Positions 6,883 through 15,695 are shown, counted from the first letter of the stretch. The stretch: 30,853 nt of DNA from Thermoplasmata archaeon (GCA_021797295.1 JAKAAA010000004.1:1-30853); one strand, 5' to 3'. Made by a program: numbers and translations. The notes: a model not told the origin generated them from the letters alone.

Positions 6883-8154
6883 ATGAGCGAAAAAACAGAT
6901 GTTATAGCGGCATCCATGATTGGAACCATAATTGAATGGTATGGAATTTTCATTTTTTCATCGGGTGCAATATATATAGAAAAAACTTTTTATCCAAATG
7001 TTAGCGTTGCTGAGGGCCTCTTATTGACATTGCTTACCTTTGCCCTCGGCTTTGTGACAAGACCAGTGGGTGCCTATGTTTTCGGTCATTTTGGTGATAA
7101 ACTCGGAAGAAAGAGGATACTGCTTCTTACACTTCTTATATCCGGAATTTCAACAGGGCTTACTGGCCTGATACCGCCTGAGGCAAGTATTGGAGCACTG
7201 GCTATAGTTCTGCTGGTTGTACTGAGACTCATCCTCGGTTTTGGGCTTGGCGGAGAGTGGGGTGGTGCAATGCTATTGACACTCGAAACCTTCAAAGAAA
7301 GGAGAGGATTTTATTCCTCCTTTGTACAATCAACTGTCGGTATCGGATTGCTCCTGGGCACAGCAATATTCATACCACTGGTGTATGTGTTTCCAACTTC
7401 CTTTATGTATTCTATCGGGTGGAGAATCCCATTCCTTGCAAGTTTTGTAATAGTTATAGTCGGAGTTTTTATAAGACTGAAGGTTAAAGAAACACCGGTA
7501 TTCGAGGCAGAGAAGAAAAATAAGAGGCTTTTAAAATCACCGGAAAAGGAATTATTCACAAAACACTGGAAGGAAATTATAGTAGGTACACTGCTTGCAG
7601 GGTCATCAGGGAATTTCTTCTATTTTGCGATTTCCTTGCTGCCTGTGATGTTTGAAGACATGAAAGCAATAACTGTTCTCGTGGGTCTCATTGGCACAGC
7701 TATATTCGGCGTGCTGGATATAATATTCGTATTTATTGGCGGCCAGATATCGGATAAAAAAGGAAGAAGGGTTATAATTGCAGGTGCAAATCTGCTTGCT
7801 CTTGCTGTTCTGTTTCCATCGATATATCTTATCGGAACCGGATATTTCATTTTATTCTTATCATTATTCGCGGTAGCCCATGGGTTGAGTTATTCTCCCC
7901 TTGGGGCAATGATTTCCGAAATATTTCCCACAAGGGTGAGATATTCCGGTAATTCAGCAAGCTATCAGTATGGCAATTCATTTATAGGCGGACCTGCTCC
8001 ATACGTTTCAGATCTTCTGGGTACTATAGAATACGCACTTTATCCCGTATTCACATTAATTTTTATCCTGATTGCTCTGGGGGTTATCTACAAATCAAAA
8101 GAAACTGATAATGTGTCGCTGGAAGATCCAGATATCGGTGATAGTACAGTTTAA
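6883..8154 (+). CDS. MFS transporter of the metabolite:H+ symporter (MHS) family
   Basis: This 423-residue membrane protein has 12 predicted hydrophobic helices. The start I-E-W-Y-G, the loop G-H-F-G-D-K-L-G-R-K-R between helices 2 and 3, the F-G-L-G-G-E-W-G-G stretch in helix 4, and G-G-Q-I-S-D-K-K-G-R-R in the second half are hallmarks of the ProP/KgtP/ShiA branch of the major facilitator superfamily. These proteins import organic acids, betaines or aromatic compounds with protons; the substrate cannot be read from sequence. The inward proton gradient of an acidophile would drive it strongly. ATG 6883 fits leaderless transcription; ATG 6877 (two residues longer) is the alternative. Confidence 0.85.
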   Translation: MSEKTDVIAASMIGTIIEWYGIFIFSSGAIYIEKTFYPNVSVAEGLLLTLLTFALGFVTRPVGAYVFGHFGDKLGRKRILLLTLLISGISTGLTGLIPPEASIGALAIVLLVVLRLILGFGLGGEWGGAMLLTLETFKERRGFYSSFVQSTVGIGLLLGTAIFIPLVYVFPTSFMYSIGWRIPFLASFVIVIVGVFIRLKVKETPVFEAEKKNKRLLKSPEKELFTKHWKEIIVGTLLAGSSGNFFYFAISLLPVMFEDMKAITVLVGLIGTAIFGVLDIIFVFIGGQISDKKGRRVIIAGANLLALAVLFPSIYLIGTGYFILFLSLFAVAHGLSYSPLGAMISEIFPTRVRYSGNSASYQYGNSFIGGPAPYVSDLLGTIEYALYPVFTLIFILIALGVIYKSKETDNVSLEDPDIGDSTV

Positions 8155-8162
8155 ACCGTATT

Positions 8163-8185
8163 ATTAAATTTTTAGTTTTTAAAAT
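8163..8185 (+). terminator. T-rich stretch after the MHS transporter gene
   Basis: TAAATTTTTAGTTTTTAAAA lies about 10 nt after the stop, between convergent genes. Archaeal RNA polymerase terminates at such U-tracts without a hairpin, so this is a plausible terminator. Confidence 0.3.
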
Positions 8186-8203
8186 AAATAATATTTATAA
8201 ATT

Positions 8204-8566
8204 TCATATCCAGAAGGATTCGTATCCTTCTTTTATTTTTTTAAGAACGTAGAGTCCTCCCACAGGTGCAAATTCATCAACAATCCCTTCTTCAATTTTG
8301 TCTTTAGTAAGCCCTACATTTGCCATAGCTGTCTCACATGCTATGATTTTGATGCCTGTTTTTTTGGCTTTTTTCACGGTGTCGAGTATCGGGCTATACA
8401 GAACCTGATCCTTATTGAGTACTGAAACAGCGGGAGTCAAAAAAATCATCTCAACTACTAAATCTTTATCGTAATCCTTCATCTTTGCACCCATGCCGGT
8501 GTTTGCCATTAATTTGGCCATGTTTTCCCTGCCAGTTTCAAGTACGAAAATAACCTTGTCTGTCAT
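8204..8566 (-). CDS. DsrE/DsrF-like sulfur-relay family protein
   Basis: A 120-residue single-domain protein with the DsrE-like fold pattern: a beta strand V-I-F-V-L-E-T-G-R-E-N, a second strand E-M-I-F-L-T-P-A-V, then G-I-K-I-I-A-C-E-T-A-M-A with Cys77 at the place of the conserved sulfur-carrying Cys in this superfamily. Family members take part in sulfur transfer or act as small oligomeric proteins of unknown role; only one Cys is present. It has its own TATA box (about 8588-8598 on the minus strand, centred 27 nt upstream of ATG), so it is a single leaderless gene. Confidence 0.75.
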   Translation of the reverse strand: MTDKVIFVLETGRENMAKLMANTGMGAKMKDYDKDLVVEMIFLTPAVSVLNKDQVLYSPILDTVKKAKKTGIKIIACETAMANVGLTKDKIEEGIVDEFAPVGGLYVLKKIKEGYESFWI

Positions 8567-8626
8567 AAATATAAATGGTCTTGTTCAATAAATAAATTGC
8601 CATTATTCCTGTTTGAAAAATATTTT

Positions 8627-10456
8627 TCAGTTAATTGATATGTCCCTCAGGTCATCTATGATTGTTGCACCGGAATATTCTGAAATTATATTGTTATATG
8701 TGGGCAGAAATCTATTATCCTTTTTATCTATTATATACATTTTTGATACTTTCTTCAACTTCCTGGATATCTCCTCCAGGTTGCTTCTTGGATTTCCCGG
8801 AAACACATTGCCCCTCCCATCGGATATAAGCAGGGATATGGTCCTAAACTTCTCATATGTGGATAGGTTATATATTTCTTTCAGTGCATCATAAAGTGGG
8901 GTTTTTCCTTCGCTCTTTATGCTGTTTATATGATTTTTCAATGAAGTAAAGTTTCTGGAAAAATTCATAACAAGTTTTGAATGCTGCCCTGAGAATGTTA
9001 GCAATGCCACACGGCTGCGCATCAAGTAAAGTTTTTTGAGCAGCACGTCAGAAAAATCCTTTGCTATCTGTATTCTCGAACTGAAATTCATAGATCTGCT
9101 GGAATCAATTGCTATTATAAACGGAATGGAACCAGATGAAAATGAATCGTTCATGACTACTGTCCTGCTGTTAATTTCCGTAAAACCGTATGTCCATGTA
9201 TTTAGTAATGATGACCTCATATCAAGATGCGTGCCAGATTTCTTACCTCGGTGCCTGTACTGCTTGGCGATTCCGGATCTACCGGAGGTTCTGGTTTCCA
9301 GGCTTTTCTGAGGCTTGAGTTCTATTTTTCCAATCCGTTCTTTTCTGGAATTGTTACCCTGGTTATCTTCGTTTTTTGCTTCATTGTTCCCTGCTTCATT
9401 GTCTTTGTTACTCTGGTCATCCTGATCCGGACCACTGTTTTCATTATCTTCATCTGTCTCGGAGTTTTCAGGTTCCTTATAGTTATAATCGGGCCTGCTA
9501 TTTCCCTTCTCCCTGACCCTGTGATTGAGGGCAAACTCAAGGGCTTTTTTCAGATCGTTTTCATTTACCTCTTTTCTTCCATCATATGCAGCTATGGCTT
9601 TTGCTGTTTTCACCGTACTGATCATTGACCTGTTGCTCAACGAATTTTTCAGAACTGTATCTGCTATGAACATCAAAAACTCTCTCCTGATTGTAACGTA
9701 TGGAAGTATTTCCCTGGCTTTCATTATTCTTGACTTTATATTCCTATCATCGTTCTCATATTTCCTGATAAATTCCGATTTGTTTTTATCAAATTCCTCA
9801 ACCCTCCCGGATATTTCAAGAAGTGTATCAGCCGAATCAGGCATTTTTCCCTCTACAGAAATGCCGAATCTATCAAGAAGCTGTGGCCTGAGTTCACCTT
9901 CCTCCGGGTTCATTGTTCCAACAAGTATGAACGATGCGGGATGAATATAAGATACGCCCTCCCTTTCAACTATATTGACACCTGATGCTGCTGCGTCCAG
10001 TATGGAATCAACAATTGAATCCTCAAGTAGATTGACCTCATCTATGTAAAGAATTCCACGGTTAGCCTCTCCGATGAGCCCTTCCCTGAGTACTGATTCG
10101 CCTTTTATTGCATGGGAAATATCCAGTGACCCGACTACCCTGTCAAGCGTTGTACTGTTCGGGAGATTCGCTATCCTGATCCGCATCTTTTCTGTTTCAA
10201 GTTTCCCATTTTTCTGTTTCTCAATGCATTCATCACATAATTCTCCGTCCGGGTCACAGTGGAATCTGCATCCCCTTACTGCCCTTATTTCCGGAAGTAC
10301 AGATGATAATGATCTCACCATTGTTGATTTTGCTATACCCTTGGGCCCTGTTATGAGTAAACCCCCTATCTTGCTGTCTATTGCATTTACTATCAATCCG
10401 AGTTTTATATCATCATTGCCCACAATTGCAGAAAACGGAAAATTGAATGTTCTCAT
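8627..10456 (-). CDS. Metal chelatase ATPase subunit, fused ChlI-ChlD (AAA+ plus VWA)
   Basis: This 609-residue protein fuses the two motor subunits of the Mg/Co chelatases. Residues 1-320 are the AAA+ ChlI part: Walker A G-P-K-G-I-A-K-S at 37-44, a four-Cys insert (Cys63, 67, 74, 77) typical of the cobaltochelatase-associated ChlID group, and Walker B with I-D-E at 138-140. Residues 325-375 are a very acidic, Asn-rich linker. Residues about 440-609 are a VWA domain with the MIDAS motif D-S-S-R-S at 451-455. It overlaps cobN by 4 nt and should drive metal insertion by CobN with ATP. No CobS/CobT pair is present in the window, so this is the ChlID-type system. Confidence 0.9.
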   Translation of the reverse strand: MRTFNFPFSAIVGNDDIKLGLIVNAIDSKIGGLLITGPKGIAKSTMVRSLSSVLPEIRAVRGCRFHCDPDGELCDECIEKQKNGKLETEKMRIRIANLPNSTTLDRVVGSLDISHAIKGESVLREGLIGEANRGILYIDEVNLLEDSIVDSILDAAASGVNIVEREGVSYIHPASFILVGTMNPEEGELRPQLLDRFGISVEGKMPDSADTLLEISGRVEEFDKNKSEFIRKYENDDRNIKSRIMKAREILPYVTIRREFLMFIADTVLKNSLSNRSMISTVKTAKAIAAYDGRKEVNENDLKKALEFALNHRVREKGNSRPDYNYKEPENSETDEDNENSGPDQDDQSNKDNEAGNNEAKNEDNQGNNSRKERIGKIELKPQKSLETRTSGRSGIAKQYRHRGKKSGTHLDMRSSLLNTWTYGFTEINSRTVVMNDSFSSGSIPFIIAIDSSRSMNFSSRIQIAKDFSDVLLKKLYLMRSRVALLTFSGQHSKLVMNFSRNFTSLKNHINSIKSEGKTPLYDALKEIYNLSTYEKFRTISLLISDGRGNVFPGNPRSNLEEISRKLKKVSKMYIIDKKDNRFLPTYNNIISEYSGATIIDDLRDISIN

Positions 10457-13400
10457 TCGTTTTCACCCTCAATTTCCATGTATTCCTCTTCCAGTTTCTC
10501 CTTCATTTCATCGGTGGCGTGCCATATATCCCGTTTATATGCCTCTATCATTCTTGATGTGATCTCTGAAAGAGCCCAGGGATTCTCTTTTTTGAACCAT
10601 TCTTTCATCTTTTCATCCATAATGAATTTTTCAGCAATGTTGTTAAAAATATTATCATTGACCATTCCAGTGGTTGCACCCCATCCGTAAAGATGCTCTA
10701 TTTTTTTGAGCATTTCAGTTGCACCTCTGTATCCGAAATTCTTCTGGGCATCGATCCATTTTTCATTCAGTAGCTTTCCTATGGCTGTTCTCTCTATTTC
10801 CTCCTTCATGGTTCTGACCTTCGGCTTATTGGGATTAAATGTATCCTCAAACATCAGTGAAGGATTGGAACCACTGTTTTTCGCCATCAAGTAAAATCCA
10901 CCGGCGTATGAATAATTGCATGAATCGTCATTTATATCGATCTCGTCTATCTCTCTTTTATGTATAATAGTCTCTATGTCCTTTGATATTGAAATAAGCT
11001 GTTCTCTGGATTCCTTTCCGAAATTGTTTTTACCGTAAGAGTACCCCATCCATTCTGTGAATATATCTGCCAGATCTTCTTCTTTTTCCCATCTGGAGGA
11101 TTCTACAGCATTATTCACTCCGGAACCGTAGGATCCGGGTTTTGAAGAAAATATCCGGTCAAGGTGCCCGTATTTTCTGTGATGTTTAATAATAAAATTG
11201 CTGTCTTCATCCTCATTCAGTTCGGATACCTTCTTTACTGCCATGTCTATTAATTCTATTATATTGAAAAGGTTGTCACGGACTATCCCGCTGGACTCCA
11301 CAACAACGTCTATTCTGGGTCGCTTCAGTATGTCCAGTGGTATAGGCTTTATATCCTTTACCTTTTTTGTTCCTTCCTGCCATACAGGCTCAACGCCAAG
11401 TGTGTACAGTATCTGTGAAATAAGTTCACCGTCCGAACGGTATGCATCTGTTGACCACAGAACGAATCCTATTGTTTCAGGGAATTTGCTTTCCTTTTTA
11501 TATTCATTTTCTATAAGTTTGTTTGCAAGTACTACTCCGACCTGCCATGCAGAATGGCTGGGTATTTTAAACGGGTCCACTGCATAAAAATTTCTTCCAG
11601 ATGGAAGTACATCATATCTTCCCCGCGTAAGCGATCCTGATACTCCCGGCTCGATATATTTTCCATTCAGGGCAGAGAGGAGATTATTTCTCTCGTTTTC
11701 CGGTGAATATTTCAGCTTCTCTATTATTCCAGATTCAAGTTCCGGCAGCTGCCCATCCTTGTACAGATAGGCATCTATCATTGCTTCTGCTTCTTCTTTA
11801 CCTCTATTTTTGTATAATGATTCGTCAAATCTTGTTGCCGTGACCACATAATCTTTTATATCCGCCGTTTCCAGATCCTTTCCATATACATAAAGCCCCT
11901 TTGTGACTACCGAATCCTTGAAAAGATTCAACCTGTGCTCTATTTCATGTGTTGCCTTGTGAGAATCCTTAAAGTCTATGGATAAACCGATCTTATCTGA
12001 AAGTTTCTGTATTCTGTCCAGTATCATGCTCTCTCTGGGTTTATTTTCAGCCTTCTCTGTTTCTTCAAAATCATCTATTAAATCTTCAAGGTCTTTTATT
12101 TCCTCGGGAACCTCATCGTAGGCCGTGGGTGGAGTTATATAATCCAGCAATACAGCATAGCTTCTTCTCTTTGCAATGATCCCCTCTCCCGGTACATTTG
12201 TTGAATATAAGTATAGATTCGGAATTTCTCCAATGGAAATTTCAGGGAAATCAGAGGGTGATAATCCCAGGCCTTTTCCCGGTGTAAATTCCAGTGTGCC
12301 GTGGGTGCCAACATGGATGATTGCATCTGCCTGGAATATCTCCTGAATCCATTTATAGAATGCAAGCCAGTAGTGGGTTATAGGCGTCAGGGAATCGTGT
12401 ATTGTCCTGATGCTGTTGTCATTATCTGCGAATGTTATCCTCTTCGGCTGAATTCCTATGAATACATTGCCTGACATTATTCCGGGAATCTGGATTTTTC
12501 CGTCCTTGAGCATATAATCCCTTTTAGTGTTGAGTTCACCCCACCTTGCTATAATCTGCTTCCGGGAGTCTTCAGGAAGTCCTTCAAAGAATTTATAGTA
12601 CTGATCAACAGACATGCTATAAACCGATCCTCCCTTATTCATTATATCTTCAACTGTAGTCCATTTTCCCTCGGGAATTGCTTTCTTCTCCATTATTGTT
12701 TTTATGAGTGATTCTCCATCCTCCGGGGTATATTCTATGGAATAGCCACTGGATTTCAGAAGATGCATTATATTTGAAACAGAATTGAGAGTGTCCAGCC
12801 CTGTTGCTGTGCCTATGTTTGCCTCTAAATCCTTGAATGAAGACCCGGAATGGAGTATTATCGCAATTTTCTTCTCACGGTTTTTCTTGTATTTAAGATC
12901 GATCCATCGACTGATTCTACCTGCCATATAATTTACCTGCTGCCTTACCGGAACCAGTTCCCTGTATACTGTCCCATGATCGTAGATTTTTCGGATGAGC
13001 CCTATGAGGACAGGTTCTATGGTTCCGTCCATTTCAGGCAGCATGGCACTCATTATTGTCGAAACTACATCCAGGCCGGAAGAATCCAGCCATTCTTTCT
13101 CCTCCTTATAATAATAAATAAGTCCCTGGAAAACAGGCACACCGAGTTGCATGAGTGTGATCTTGTCCTCCTTTTTTATCAGTGAGAATGAGAGCAGATT
13201 GATAACTGCGTCTACGGTGGATTTTCCATCTTTATAGAAATATTCCTGTATGCATTCCTCTGCACTTTTGATATTTCTGGATTTGTCTCCGAATCCGTTT
13301 GTAAAGACAGGAATTGCAGATATTTTTCTACTATTTAATTCATCAATAATAGATCTTACAATGCCTGTATCGTTATCTACCCATGCTGTCCTGTAGAAAA

Positions 13401-13863
13401 GTATACCAGCTTTCCGGGAATAACCTGTCTTGCCATAATTATAGACACCTGAGAAAGGCATTTCAACAGGTTCTTCATATGCACAGCCATCATGAAGGCT
13501 TTCAATGAATAATATCATATTTTTGATATTTTCATATCCACCATAGAAATAATAATTGGATACCTTTTCCTCAACAAATTTGCTTACAGTGGAGTAACTG
13601 CTGAGTATCGGATCTATCGCAATGACATTTTTTTTATTTTTTATTACGGATTCAATGTCCTCAAGGATATTACTGTATATATTTTCCCCTGAAAAATGAT
13701 GGATGAATACAGCATCGGCGTTTTTAATGAAATTGATGAATTCAGAATCCACCGGATCAAGCCTCGGATATTTTATCTCTATCTCATTTCCGGTTTGCTC
13801 ACCTGCTTTGAGAAAGGACTGTATGACAGAACCATTCCAGCCAATAAGTACGGCAAACTTCAT
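10453..13863 (-). CDS. cobN: Cobaltochelatase CobN / Mg-chelatase H-like large subunit
   Basis: A 1136-residue porphyrin- or corrin-binding subunit of the CobN/BchH family, near the family's usual 1,200 residues. The signature H-V-G-T-H-G-T-L-E-F-T-P-G-K lies near residue 520, followed by L-Y-L-Y-S-T-N-V-P-G-E-G, and the C-terminal part has R-Y-D-V-L-P-S-G-R-N-F-Y-A-V-D-P typical of CobN. Together with ChlID it should insert Co2+ into a corrin or sirohydrochlorin-type ring, or possibly another metal or ring; the sequence cannot decide. No other cobalamin gene lies nearby. The gene starts at an ATG whose TATA box is about 24 nt upstream, so the transcript is probably leaderless and cannot carry a leader riboswitch. 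Confidence 0.9.
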   Translation of the reverse strand: MKFAVLIGWNGSVIQSFLKAGEQTGNEIEIKYPRLDPVDSEFINFIKNADAVFIHHFSGENIYSNILEDIESVIKNKKNVIAIDPILSSYSTVSKFVEEKVSNYYFYGGYENIKNMILFIESLHDGCAYEEPVEMPFSGVYNYGKTGYSRKAGILFYRTAWVDNDTGIVRSIIDELNSRKISAIPVFTNGFGDKSRNIKSAEECIQEYFYKDGKSTVDAVINLLSFSLIKKEDKITLMQLGVPVFQGLIYYYKEEKEWLDSSGLDVVSTIMSAMLPEMDGTIEPVLIGLIRKIYDHGTVYRELVPVRQQVNYMAGRISRWIDLKYKKNREKKIAIILHSGSSFKDLEANIGTATGLDTLNSVSNIMHLLKSSGYSIEYTPEDGESLIKTIMEKKAIPEGKWTTVEDIMNKGGSVYSMSVDQYYKFFEGLPEDSRKQIIARWGELNTKRDYMLKDGKIQIPGIMSGNVFIGIQPKRITFADNDNSIRTIHDSLTPITHYWLAFYKWIQEIFQADAIIHVGTHGTLEFTPGKGLGLSPSDFPEISIGEIPNLYLYSTNVPGEGIIAKRRSYAVLLDYITPPTAYDEVPEEIKDLEDLIDDFEETEKAENKPRESMILDRIQKLSDKIGLSIDFKDSHKATHEIEHRLNLFKDSVVTKGLYVYGKDLETADIKDYVVTATRFDESLYKNRGKEEAEAMIDAYLYKDGQLPELESGIIEKLKYSPENERNNLLSALNGKYIEPGVSGSLTRGRYDVLPSGRNFYAVDPFKIPSHSAWQVGVVLANKLIENEYKKESKFPETIGFVLWSTDAYRSDGELISQILYTLGVEPVWQEGTKKVKDIKPIPLDILKRPRIDVVVESSGIVRDNLFNIIELIDMAVKKVSELNEDEDSNFIIKHHRKYGHLDRIFSSKPGSYGSGVNNAVESSRWEKEEDLADIFTEWMGYSYGKNNFGKESREQLISISKDIETIIHKREIDEIDINDDSCNYSYAGGFYLMAKNSGSNPSLMFEDTFNPNKPKVRTMKEEIERTAIGKLLNEKWIDAQKNFGYRGATEMLKKIEHLYGWGATTGMVNDNIFNNIAEKFIMDEKMKEWFKKENPWALSEITSRMIEAYKRDIWHATDEMKEKLEEEYMEIEGENE

Positions 13864-13866
13864 AAA

Positions 13867-13884
13867 AGTAAAGTAGATTTTACT
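13867..13884. promoter_or_regulatory. AGTAAA-N6-TTTACT dyad at the cobN start
   Basis: A perfect 6+6 bp inverted repeat lies between the cobN TATA box and its ATG, over the expected transcription start, a typical place for a repressor site. The sequence TTTTACTATAT at 13878-13888 recurs at 13969-13979. Confidence 0.3.
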
Positions 13885-13893
13885 ATATAATTA
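13884..13893 (-). promoter_or_regulatory. TATA box of cobN-chlID
   Basis: On the minus strand AATTATATAG is centred about 24-25 nt before the cobN ATG with no Shine-Dalgarno, the usual arrangement of leaderless genes in this window. Confidence 0.5.
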
Positions 13894-13908
13894 TTCTGAG
13901 GGGGACCC

Positions 13909-13958
13909 GCACATTGTGATGTTGCCGTTACAGAAAATTAACGGCATTGAATGTGTGC
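13909..13958. promoter_or_regulatory. Nested inverted repeats between cobN and the redox complex operon
   Basis: An inner perfect 8-bp stem TGCCGTTA (13923-13930) / TAACGGCA (13939-13946) has an 8-nt loop and is surrounded by an outer stem GCACAT (13909-13914) / GTGTGC (13953-13958, one G-T pair). It lies just upstream of the cobN TATA box and is far richer in G/C than its surroundings. It may be an operator for the divergent promoters or a small structured RNA. The 13864-14115 gap holds no protein gene of note. Confidence 0.5.
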
Positions 13959-14032
13959 AACAGCCAACTTTTACTATATTTTATGTATAAAATTTGACAC
14001 ATTTCATTTTTAATTATCAGTTTTACAAACTA

Positions 14033-14046
14033 AAATTTAAATATTC
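14033..14046 (+). promoter_or_regulatory. TATA-type promoter of the hydrogenase-like operon
   Basis: AATTTAAATATTCA is the best TATA-like element; a start about 25 nt later would leave a 5' leader of about 50 nt before ATG 14116, containing a hairpin and a Shine-Dalgarno. Confidence 0.4.
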
Positions 14047-14083
14047 ATAAATCATTCAGTATTGGAATGACGTCTCCATAATG

Positions 14084-14106
14084 CAGTGCGCTGATGACGC
14101 CTACTG
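14084..14106 (+). promoter_or_regulatory. 5'-leader hairpin touching the Shine-Dalgarno
   Basis: CAGTGCG (14084-14090) pairs with CGC (14098-14100) and ACTG (14103-14106) across a 2-nt bulge. The ACTG arm runs directly into GGTGAT, the Shine-Dalgarno for ATG 14116, so the fold could influence initiation. Confidence 0.25.
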
Positions 14107-14115
14107 GTGATTAAG

Positions 14116-15057
14116 ATGTTAAAGTTAATCCTGGAGACGGTTTCACAGTACTTATTCGTTGTTCTATTTTCCCCACTTCTTATAGGAATTTTTGAAAAGT
14201 TAAAGGCGAATATTGAGTCCAGAAAGGGGCCGAGCATATTCCAGCCGTATTATGACATTTTCAAACTGCTAAAAAAGGAAACTTTAATCACAGAAAATTC
14301 CTCAAAATTATTTTTATATGCACCGTATATGGCATTCGGTATATACTCACTCATAGCCCTGATTATACCGGTATTCATGACAGCTCCGATAATTTTCACT
14401 GCCTCAGGGGATTTTTTTGCCGGTGCAATATTATTCTCCCTTGCAGCATTCATAAAAATAATAGGAACGATGGATTCAGGAAGCAACTTTTCCTCCATGG
14501 GTGCATCAAGGCTTATGTCCTTCAACTTCTTCAGCGAGGGTACGCTTATAACAGTATTCTTTGCAGTAGCGCTGATAAGCGGCACAAATAATCCCTACAC
14601 TACAAATCATTATCTTATCAGCCATCCGCTTTCCAACCTGAGCCTTGTGCATATCTTTGCAATATTTGCATTTTTTATGATTTTCATGTACGAATTCGGA
14701 AAGATGCCAACGCAGAGTGAGGGAAACCAAGAAATGGGCATGATAGATTCGGGTATAGATTATGAATACAGTGGGAAGGCACTTGCTGTAAACAAATGGG
14801 CATCGTACATGAAAGTGTATCTTCTGGGTTCGGTTTTAATCAATGTATTCCTTATCCCGTGGGGGATATTCAATACGTTTCCATTATTCTTCCTTAATGC
14901 ACTTACAATGATCGCAAAATGGGTATTTCTCATAATCATCGTGCTCATAGTGGATACTTCCCTGGCAAAATTGCGCCTGTTCAAGGTTATAGATTACCTG
15001 GCTGTTGCCTTCACATTTTCTATCCTATTTTTGATACTTACTGAGGTGATCGCATGA
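14116..15057 (+). CDS. NuoH/HyfC-like membrane subunit of an Ehr-type complex
   Basis: This 313-residue protein has about eight transmembrane helices and matches the NuoH/HycD/HyfC subunit that connects the redox arm to the membrane arm in complex I and group 4 hydrogenases. E-S-R-K-G-P-S-I-F-Q-P-Y-Y-D-I-F-K-L near residue 35 and the loop N-Q-E-M-G-M-I-D-S-G with D-Y-E-Y-S-G-K are the recognisable conserved loops; the acidic residues there line the quinone/proton channel in homologues. ATG 14116 is preferred because GGTGAT ends 4 nt before it; GTG 14107 would place the start inside that Shine-Dalgarno. First of six overlapping genes. Confidence 0.85.
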   Translation: MLKLILETVSQYLFVVLFSPLLIGIFEKLKANIESRKGPSIFQPYYDIFKLLKKETLITENSSKLFLYAPYMAFGIYSLIALIIPVFMTAPIIFTASGDFFAGAILFSLAAFIKIIGTMDSGSNFSSMGASRLMSFNFFSEGTLITVFFAVALISGTNNPYTTNHYLISHPLSNLSLVHIFAIFAFFMIFMYEFGKMPTQSEGNQEMGMIDSGIDYEYSGKALAVNKWASYMKVYLLGSVLINVFLIPWGIFNTFPLFFLNALTMIAKWVFLIIIVLIVDTSLAKLRLFKVIDYLAVAFTFSILFLILTEVIA

Positions 15058-15695
15058 ATATGGTTTTTACAGTGATTTACCTGCTTGCCGCACTGATTGT
15101 GGTCACAGGCTTTTACATACAGAGCAACAAATATTTGAGGTCGATGGTTATGACACAGGCATTTCAGTCCTTCCTCATTGCTGTTATAGCAATACTTCTG
15201 GGGATAGAGCTCAAGCAGTATACCTTTTTCATACTGGCATTGCTTGTTATACTGTTGAGAACTGTTCTGGTTACATACTTCCTCGCAGGGAAGATACCTA
15301 AAAATAAGAATTATTTATACGAATCGAGGCTGCCTACCACATATTATCTTCTTGTAGACCTTGCATTCATTGTTATTTCCATATTTATAGTGTATTCAAT
15401 ATCCTTTATTCATATAGTTTCCCGTATATTTCCAGAGAGCAATATCATTCTATTTCCACTGCTATTATTCTTCCAGGGCCTTTTTATTATTGCATCCAGA
15501 AGGAGAACAATTGCACAGATACTTGGCTACATCGAGGAAGAAAATTCACTGATACTCATGGGCACCTTTATTCTTCCTGTTCCTATTATAATAGAAAGCA
15601 GTGTGTTTCTGGATGTTCTGATACTTGTAGTAATTTTTTCCATTATAAGCATTGAAAAAACTGAGCATAAACCTGTGGAGGAATTGAGAGGATGA
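15054..15695 (+). CDS. HyfE-like membrane subunit
   Basis: A 213-residue membrane protein with about seven hydrophobic segments; it resembles HyfE of hydrogenase-4, whose N-terminal half is NuoK-like (three helices with Glu in G-I-E-L-K near residue 45). Residues about 146-165 include R-R-R-T-I-A-Q-I-L-G-Y-I-E-E-E-N-S, close to the conserved G-x-x-x-x-E-N segment of NuoK/HyfE proteins. Overlaps of 4 nt (ATGA) with both neighbours and GAGGTGAT just upstream indicate a coupled operon. It likely contributes to proton or sodium movement. Confidence 0.75.
   Translation: MNMVFTVIYLLAALIVVTGFYIQSNKYLRSMVMTQAFQSFLIAVIAILLGIELKQYTFFILALLVILLRTVLVTYFLAGKIPKNKNYLYESRLPTTYYLLVDLAFIVISIFIVYSISFIHIVSRIFPESNIILFPLLLFFQGLFIIASRRRTIAQILGYIEEENSLILMGTFILPVPIIIESSVFLDVLILVVIFSIISIEKTEHKPVEELRG

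Noticed and set aside
13864..14115. Cobalamin riboswitch in front of cobN
   Set aside because: No B12-box consensus was found on the minus strand, and the TATA box 24 nt before ATG leaves no room for a leader.
14067..14115. Box C/D-like sequence (CTGATGA) in the leader of the redox operon
   Set aside because: The C box lacks the purine at its first position, and no properly spaced D, C' and D' boxes are visible.
14107..14118. GTG start at 14107 for the NuoH-like gene
   Set aside because: The GTG lies inside GGTGAT, which is the Shine-Dalgarno for ATG 14116.
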